From JADGNZ01 sp963715895 (GTDB lineage: Bacteria > Acidobacteriota > Thermoanaerobaculia > Gp7-AA8), in contig OY970284.1 of the NCBI GenBank assembly GCA_963715895.1, forward strand, positions 5,456,001 to 5,520,000: a stretch of DNA of 64,000 nt, read 5' to 3'. Shown piece after piece: positions 59,060 to 64,000 of the stretch; within the stretch, counting starts at the first letter, position 1; every line of letters starts with the position of its first letter. The position numbers and the translations under genes were made by a program. Below the pieces are notes generated by a model. The model was not told the DNA's origin and made no database searches. It was given only the letters and a program-made list of their open reading frames with translations.

Positions 59060-60382
59060 TCAGCTCGCAGCGCGGAAGCGATCCGGCGTGAACGTCGCCA
59101 GCTCCGGCACGACCCATCCGTCAACGATCTCCTCCAGCATCAGGTCATCGATGTTGAAGTAGTGGCGGTTGACCGTCGCGATGGAGGTATCGCCCATCAT
59201 CTTGACGACGCTGAGAAGGTGGCTCGCATCACGTGCGCGCTCGGCGATGTGCGAGGCGCCGGTGTGGCGGAAGTTGAAGAAGTCGGCCTTCTTGCCCGTC
59301 AGCTCGTAGCCGAGCATGCGGCTCGCGATGGCGATGAGGCGATTCCACTGCTTGCGGATGTCCACGTAGGGTTTGCCGGTGGCGGGGTTCGGATGAATGA
59401 GGCCGCGCGCGTTTGCCGGCCGGATCGACAGCAGGTAATCGACGAGCTCCACGGCGAGCGAACCGCGCGCCTTGATGCCTTTGTTGACGTTCTTGTGCTG
59501 ATCGAGGCGGAACCGGCCGGTGCGCGTCTGCGGATCGATCGTCACTTCCTGCCACGTCAGCGCGCGATTGTTCTTCGGCCGCATGAGCGTCATATATCCG
59601 ACGAGGCATAGACCGCGCAGCGGCACGGCTGAGGGCGAACGCAGGCCGCGGTTCGCTTTGTCCTTCGCAACCTTCGCGTTCCATGCAGCCTGCTCGCGCT
59701 CGTACTCATCGAGGGCCGGCCCCATGATCACGGCTACCTCGTACTTCGTCCACGGTTCCGGCGTATCGTCGCGGATCACCTGCGGCAGCCGCACTGCCTC
59801 AAGCTGGTGCGTCTTGATCACGCGTTCCGCTCTGGCGTAGTTGAGCATCGCCAGGAGCGTCGATGCGTAGTGACGCTGCGTCTCCGCGGTCATTTCGCCC
59901 ACCTCGGCAATCAGCTCGCGGTAGACCTTGATATCGACCGCATCGACATCGCGCGAACGACCGATCAGCGCTTCGATGTTGTCGATGCGTGAACGCGAGG
60001 TGTCGTACTCCTTGTCGGCTGCGATGAGGTGCGCGCGGTACGCATCGGCGACCGTACCGAAGCTGACGGCCGTCTGACGCGCGCGGCTCTGCGCGTCGGC
60101 TTTGTCCAATTCCTCGGATAGCCGCGCTTCCTCCTCCGCCTTGAGAACATGCACCGCGGCCGCTGACGCCTTCCGGCTATCCGGGAACGGCGACACACGG
60201 CGAATGCGGATCGGAAGCGGCTCCGCCCAAACGTCGGCGATCGGCTTTCCGCTCTTCGCAGCTTCCCGCTCGCGGAACTTTGGGCAGCCATCGCAGACGC
60301 AGAACGGCGGATGCGTGATCCACGGCACGATCTCAAAGTGGCCTTTGCGGCCGGAGACGTAGTCAGGCGCTGACCTATACAT
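59060..60382 (-). CDS. Tyrosine recombinase (integrase)
   Basis: 440 residues. An N-terminal segment with CVCDGCPKFR (Cys28, 30, 33), a SAM-like core-binding domain (about 108-195), and a catalytic domain with Arg268 (TLMRPKNNRAL), Arg372/His373 (FFNFRHTGASH) and Tyr408 (TVNRHYFN). The order and the closing Tyr fit phage-type integrases. It is 214 bp from tRNA-Asp and faces it, as expected for a genomic island inserted at the tRNA 3' end. The far end of the island is not in the window. Confidence 0.92.
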   Translation of the reverse strand: MYRSAPDYVSGRKGHFEIVPWITHPPFCVCDGCPKFREREAAKSGKPIADVWAEPLPIRIRRVSPFPDSRKASAAAVHVLKAEEEARLSEELDKADAQSRARQTAVSFGTVADAYRAHLIAADKEYDTSRSRIDNIEALIGRSRDVDAVDIKVYRELIAEVGEMTAETQRHYASTLLAMLNYARAERVIKTHQLEAVRLPQVIRDDTPEPWTKYEVAVIMGPALDEYEREQAAWNAKVAKDKANRGLRSPSAVPLRGLCLVGYMTLMRPKNNRALTWQEVTIDPQTRTGRFRLDQHKNVNKGIKARGSLAVELVDYLLSIRPANARGLIHPNPATGKPYVDIRKQWNRLIAIASRMLGYELTGKKADFFNFRHTGASHIAERARDASHLLSVVKMMGDTSIATVNRHYFNIDDLMLEEIVDGWVVPELATFTPDRFRAAS

Positions 60383-60579
60383 CCGCGCTCCGTCTGGATA
60401 CCAGGGCGCGACGTGAGGAATCGATATGCCGTGGTCCGCGCCCGTTCATGAGTGGCCTGTCAAGCACTAAATATAGGTTGCGTTTCGCTATAAGTCAAGT
60501 ACTATGCAGTAACGTAAGCATGAAAACGCGACGAGGGAACGGGGGCGGTCCGCGCGGAGTCGGTCGGATACTTCGGCAT

Positions 60580-60993
60580 ATGGCGACAACCAAGCCGAGG
60601 AAGAAAGACGGATCGTTCGCGGCGGAGTTTGGGGCGCGGCTTCGCGCCTCGCGTGAGAAGCGCGGACTGACGCAGCAGCAGCTCGCCGAGGGGATCGACA
60701 CCTACGCGCCGCAGATATCGAAATACGAGAGCGGCGAAGTCGTCCCCGAGGGCGAAACGCTCGCCGCGCTCGCCGCGGTTCTGGAAGTCAGCCTCGATGA
60801 ACTGATCCTCGGTCGGCCGGCCGATCGGCCCGACGACGTGCGGGATGTGCGCCTGCGCGCCAGCATCCGCGAGCTGGAGGAGTTGCACGACCGGCCGCTG
60901 ATCGACGTGGCCGTTACCGTCATCGATGCCTTGGTTGTGCAGGCGCACCAAAGTGCGCTGCACGAGCGCGTTTCGCAGCGCCGTAAGAGATAG
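60580..60993 (+). CDS. XRE-family transcriptional regulator
   Basis: 137 residues from ATG 60580; ATG 60520 is possible. Helix-turn-helix: RLRASREKRGLTQQQLAEGI then QISKYESGEVVPEGETLAAL and DELILGRP. A C-terminal helical tail (LRASIRELEELHDRPLIDVA) ends in a basic stretch (RVSQRRKR). It is divergent from the integrase by about 200 bp and may repress it or the downstream island genes. Confidence 0.9.
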   Translation: MATTKPRKKDGSFAAEFGARLRASREKRGLTQQQLAEGIDTYAPQISKYESGEVVPEGETLAALAAVLEVSLDELILGRPADRPDDVRDVRLRASIRELEELHDRPLIDVAVTVIDALVVQAHQSALHERVSQRRKR

Positions 60994-61045
60994 CTCCAGA
61001 GGCCCGAGCCGTCGCGCTCCGTCGGCCGTCGTGTGCTTCACCAAC

Positions 61046-61114
61046 CGTGCCGTACGCCGCCGTCGTCAAGTCGGCTGGGGGGCGGAGGACTTGACGACGG
61101 CGGCGTACGGCACG
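61046..61114. repeat. Perfect 27-bp inverted repeat with 15-bp loop
   Basis: Arms 61046-61072 and 61088-61114 match exactly (CGTGCCGTACGCCGCC then GTCGTCAAGTC and complement). It sits between the XRE gene and the 147-residue gene, in the middle of the island. Much longer than a terminator stem and lacking a T-tract. Confidence 0.85.
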
Positions 61115-61169
61115 ACGTTTTCACACGATGGGCGATGGTGCAATATCGCGGGAGTCTGGCGGCGGCGGG

Positions 61170-61613
61170 CTAGTGACGGTAGCCACCAACAAGTCTGTTG
61201 TGGAGCGCTGCGTCGTAGAGCTGATCGCGTAGCGCGGGCTCAGGCTGCCAACTGAATTCGCGCTCCATTTCTTGTCGCGCGCGGGCGTTGTGAAGGTGGA
61301 CAACGCGAGGCTGAAGGATCGCCGTAGGCGAAGGCCACGCCTGGATCATCAGTTGTTCGAATCGTTCTTGTTCAGTCTCGTCGAGGCAACCGTTGTCATC
61401 GAATTTGAGGTGGCCGAAGTAGGCGCTTTGCACGGCCAGCGGGCGCCGGCCGTCGTAGTCCACGTTGATTTCGGCGTACTTGATGCGCTGCGCTTTGAAC
61501 TCGGGGTGCGTTTCTCCGTGACGCGGCTGGAGGATGCGAAAGAACCTCTTTTTCGCGAGACGGCAGAACGTGCCGTCGTCGCGCACGATGAAGTAGCAGG
61601 CCCGGACGCTCAC
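61170..61613 (-). CDS. Hypothetical island protein, 147 residues
   Basis: Begins CYFIVRDDGTFCRLAKKRFF, a two-strand start, with KYAEINVDYDGRRPLAVQSA and a helical C-terminal half (FEQLMIQAWPSPTAILQPRV). No family recognised. It lies 58 bp downstream of the large helical protein on the same strand, so the pair probably forms one operon of the tRNA-Asp island. Confidence 0.7.
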   Translation of the reverse strand: MSVRACYFIVRDDGTFCRLAKKRFFRILQPRHGETHPEFKAQRIKYAEINVDYDGRRPLAVQSAYFGHLKFDDNGCLDETEQERFEQLMIQAWPSPTAILQPRVVHLHNARARQEMEREFSWQPEPALRDQLYDAALHNRLVGGYRH

Positions 61614-61671
61614 ATCGCAATTTTACTGCGGACCACGGCACTCGCTGGGGCGCCGACGCGGCGGACGAAGG

Positions 61672-63987
61672 TCAGGTGTCTTGCTCTTCGGGTGGCGCCG
61701 GGTCGAGGAGCGACAGGAGTTTTGTGAAGCCTTTCGCGATGAGAATGTTGACGAGCTCTCTCGCCGTCACGCGAACTGGCTCGTCTGGCGACGCAAGCGC
61801 GTCGCGAAGAATTGCCTCTATCTCGCCACGATACGTGAACCTGTAAATCTGCATGTATGAACCGGCTTGCTGAATAAGCGAGGCGATGCAGGCCAAAACG
61901 AGTGCCGAGTGAGAAGCAGCAAGTGGAGGAAGCGCGTCGATGACAGCGTGTTCGTGCAGCGGCACTCCGCCTCGATCAATAGCGACCTTGAGTTGCGTGA
62001 GGCGCCAAACAGGATCGAAACGAGCATTCGATGCCCACAAACCAAAGCCACGGAGATCGGCTCCGTCCGGTGATGCGGCGAGCCGCCACGACCAGAATGC
62101 CTCGGCACGTTCGATCGGTGGGTCCTCTCCACGCTCCGCAAATTCATCAAGAGTTCGTGGGATGAAACTGACGATTCGCGTGCGGGTGTCAACATCTGCG
62201 TTCTGGAAGAATCGATCGAGCAGTGACGCCAAGCCAAGCTCCTCGTCACCGTCGAAGTATTGGTAGAGCAGGTGAGAGCCGAGCTGGCTGGGATAGTCGC
62301 GATACACCGGCTCGCGTGAGCCAACGGTGTCTACCGCACGCTCGTACTGCGGCCGCAAGTCGCGCATCATTGCCTTAGAGAATCCGCGACCGTATACGAA
62401 GTAGGTTTGCCATGCTGCGTCCATCAATGCAGGGGATTCTCCTGGAAAGAGATCGCCCAGGTGATCCACGATCCATTGCCTCTCAAGCAGATAGAGATAA
62501 AAGAGGTTTTGGCCATACACCGCACGCACCGCGGGCGAGCTGTCTAAGCGTGAGTCGAGGTGACGTAGTAGTACCTCCTCGACTTCGGGCATATCGTGAA
62601 ACGGTAGCCCGTCGCCGGGGGCAGGACCGAAGATGCCACCGCGAACCCATGCCGCGTATCCGACAAGCGCCTCGAACGCGACTCCTCGCGTTGAGTTGAT
62701 CGCGGTGCTGAGGGGATCGTTGCCTGTGTTGCGTGAATCGTCGGGATCAGGATCATCTGTAATCGGCAGGAGAACATCGAGGACTAGGCTACGCAACTCC
62801 GATGGAATTTGTGTTTCGCGCTTCATAAATCCCTGCTGGAGCAGACGAGCAATCTCGGCGCGAGTCCAACCCCAATCAGGATCGTCATCCATGCCTGATC
62901 GCGATCGCCCTGGAATTTCGCGGGGCTGTGCGACCGCCCATGCGGCAAGTCGAAGAACGGGAGCCCAGAGGATCGCCTTGTTGTTCTTCGCCGCGTCGGA
63001 AAAGCCTGAAAGCACCGCGCGCACAAACGTGGGATCGAGTCCAACAAAGTGTTCGGCCGCTTGCGACAATTCTTCCGCACGACGCTCGATGGCTGGTGTC
63101 AGTTCTCTAGCGACACCTTCGCGCGTATCGAGCATCATCCCTGACGGAGGCACCCACGTGCGAAGAAACTCGACCAATGGCGGGAGCGGCATCGCCTCAA
63201 AGTCGGCGGCGGTTTTCGGACTCGTTGGGCCTACCCACATCGCTGTCGTGTAGATGTCGAAGTCGGCACTCGGGCCTCTTTCCTCACCGTCGCCGCGAAG
63301 CTCGTCGTATATGCGACGAGCGCGCTCCGGAAGGTAGTCGGCAATCCATGCGAGCCGCTTCACCTTCCAGCGTTTCACGCGCGCATTGCGCAACTCGTCG
63401 CCGGGATCGACTTGAGGAGACCCGGCCAAAATCGCGTCGATGAACTGGCGTTGATCATCGGCGGAAAGATGCTGAAAAGCATAGGCGACCAGAAGGTGCT
63501 TCTCGTGACGCCCGTCGTCGCTAGTCAGAGTTTGCGGATCGAAAACATACTCGCGGACGAGCGGATGTGAAGGCGGAAGGGTGACGCGCGCAAGGTGCAG
63601 GGCCAGCCGTTTGAAAATCGTCCAGGGATGCGCCGCGATGCCTCGGATTACGTCGGCGGCCTCGTCGGGTGAGACCGCACAAACACGTTCAGCAGCCAGG
63701 CGTACCGCGTCGAACAGGTGTGGAAGCGGTTCGAACTCATGGTTCTGATCGTGCGGTTCGACTGCACGCCGCCAAGAGATTGAGTAGTCTTCGCCGGACG
63801 AGCCATATTCGGCGGTGAGTGCTTGGTCGAGCAGTTCAGCGAGGACAGGAAGTGCGCTGTGAGGGCGCGCAGCGACGATCGCTTGAAGCGGCCCGTCGAT
63901 GATGTCGCCGTACGTGTGGACGTCGACTCGCGCGGTAAGTTCTCGGGAGCCGAGGTATCCGCCTCGCGCAGCGTCGCCTACGTTCAA
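61672..63987 (-). CDS. Large helical-repeat island protein, probably truncated by the window edge
   Basis: At least 771 residues; the frame stays open to the window end, so the real start and any N-terminal domain probably lie beyond 64000. Mostly alpha-helical with many WxxR and LL pairs; segments such as DPDWGWTRAEIARLLQQG, PITDDPDPDD and AINSTRGVAFEALVGYAAWV recall C-terminal sensor parts of large ATPases that I associate with defence islands, but this is memory, not a search. No nuclease motif is visible in the part present. Upstream of the 147-residue protein in a likely operon. Confidence 0.7.
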   Translation of the reverse strand: MNVGDAARGGYLGSRELTARVDVHTYGDIIDGPLQAIVAARPHSALPVLAELLDQALTAEYGSSGEDYSISWRRAVEPHDQNHEFEPLPHLFDAVRLAAERVCAVSPDEAADVIRGIAAHPWTIFKRLALHLARVTLPPSHPLVREYVFDPQTLTSDDGRHEKHLLVAYAFQHLSADDQRQFIDAILAGSPQVDPGDELRNARVKRWKVKRLAWIADYLPERARRIYDELRGDGEERGPSADFDIYTTAMWVGPTSPKTAADFEAMPLPPLVEFLRTWVPPSGMMLDTREGVARELTPAIERRAEELSQAAEHFVGLDPTFVRAVLSGFSDAAKNNKAILWAPVLRLAAWAVAQPREIPGRSRSGMDDDPDWGWTRAEIARLLQQGFMKRETQIPSELRSLVLDVLLPITDDPDPDDSRNTGNDPLSTAINSTRGVAFEALVGYAAWVRGGIFGPAPGDGLPFHDMPEVEEVLLRHLDSRLDSSPAVRAVYGQNLFYLYLLERQWIVDHLGDLFPGESPALMDAAWQTYFVYGRGFSKAMMRDLRPQYERAVDTVGSREPVYRDYPSQLGSHLLYQYFDGDEELGLASLLDRFFQNADVDTRTRIVSFIPRTLDEFAERGEDPPIERAEAFWSWRLAASPDGADLRGFGLWASNARFDPVWRLTQLKVAIDRGGVPLHEHAVIDALPPLAASHSALVLACIASLIQQAGSYMQIYRFTYRGEIEAILRDALASPDEPVRVTARELVNILIAKGFTKLLSLLDPAPPEEQDT

Positions 63988-64000
63988 CTCCAGGAAGGGG

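Noticed and set aside
59060..60382. Insertion-sequence transposase
   Set aside because: The Arg...Arg-His...Tyr layout and tRNA-Asp position fit a site-specific integrase; no terminal inverted repeats found.

Overview
The window is GC-rich, densely coded chromosomal bacterial DNA. The gene content fits an Acidobacteriota-type soil or sediment bacterium: an Oar-like TonB-dependent receptor with a carboxypeptidase-regulatory domain, a Ser/Thr kinase with a HRDVSPQN loop, many secreted beta-propeller and Ig-like proteins, a NuoCD fusion, and Rho with an Arg-rich N-terminus. No rRNA or marker gene fixes the taxon, so this placement is inference.

Layout. 1-3.9 kb (minus): a lipoprotein fragment, a 2OG-Fe(II) oxygenase, a polytopic GT-C-like protein and a radical SAM protein, divergent from a methyltransferase and a GT4 glycosyltransferase (4.0-6.2 kb); together probably surface-glycan or secondary modification. 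6.3-9.9 kb: nuoB-nuoCD-nuoI and a rubrerythrin-like protein. 10.2-15.4 kb: response regulator, alpha/beta hydrolase and secreted proteins. 15.5-20.7 kb: M24 peptidase, thioredoxin, an inactive-looking/active pair of L,D-transpeptidase-like proteins, a CDP-alcohol phosphatidyltransferase and a GalT-like protein. 20.7-25.4 kb: two tandem secreted paralogues. 25.9-31.5 kb: rhomboid, bactofilin-like protein plus M23 peptidase, S9 peptidase. 31.6-33.5 kb: a degenerate integron-like cassette stretch and a 20-22-bp repeat array. 33.6-42 kb: metalloprotease, rimO, a vapB with a truncated vapC, the TonB receptor and rho. 42.2-47.7 kb: a receiver/kinase/TonB_C fusion, a coiled-coil protein, a BtuF-like lipoprotein and an NHL protein. 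47.8-48.7 kb: a strict 21-bp array and a WD40 remnant. 49.0-52.7 kb: three stand-alone receivers, an AI-2E-family protein, a LuxR regulator and rmlC. 52.9-58.7 kb: a cassette-like ORF, a PQQ-like propeller, a GH-D-like glycosidase and a PIG-V-like mannosyltransferase. 58.8-64 kb: tRNA-Asp followed by a tyrosine-recombinase island with an XRE regulator and an uncharacterised two-gene unit running off the window.

The most unusual property is repeat load. At least eight families of short palindromic or tandem elements occupy nearly every operon boundary. Three have entered coding sequence: a 7-bp-unit element inside nuoCD, an 8-bp-unit element inside the M24 peptidase gene, and a palindrome family that makes the signal peptide of the BtuF-like lipoprotein. 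Other leads are the kinase fusion with a pseudo-receiver and a periplasmic TonB_C domain, the phase-locked 21-bp array, the cassette-like sites, and the tRNA-Asp island. No complete CRISPR array, IS element, rRNA or replication origin was seen.
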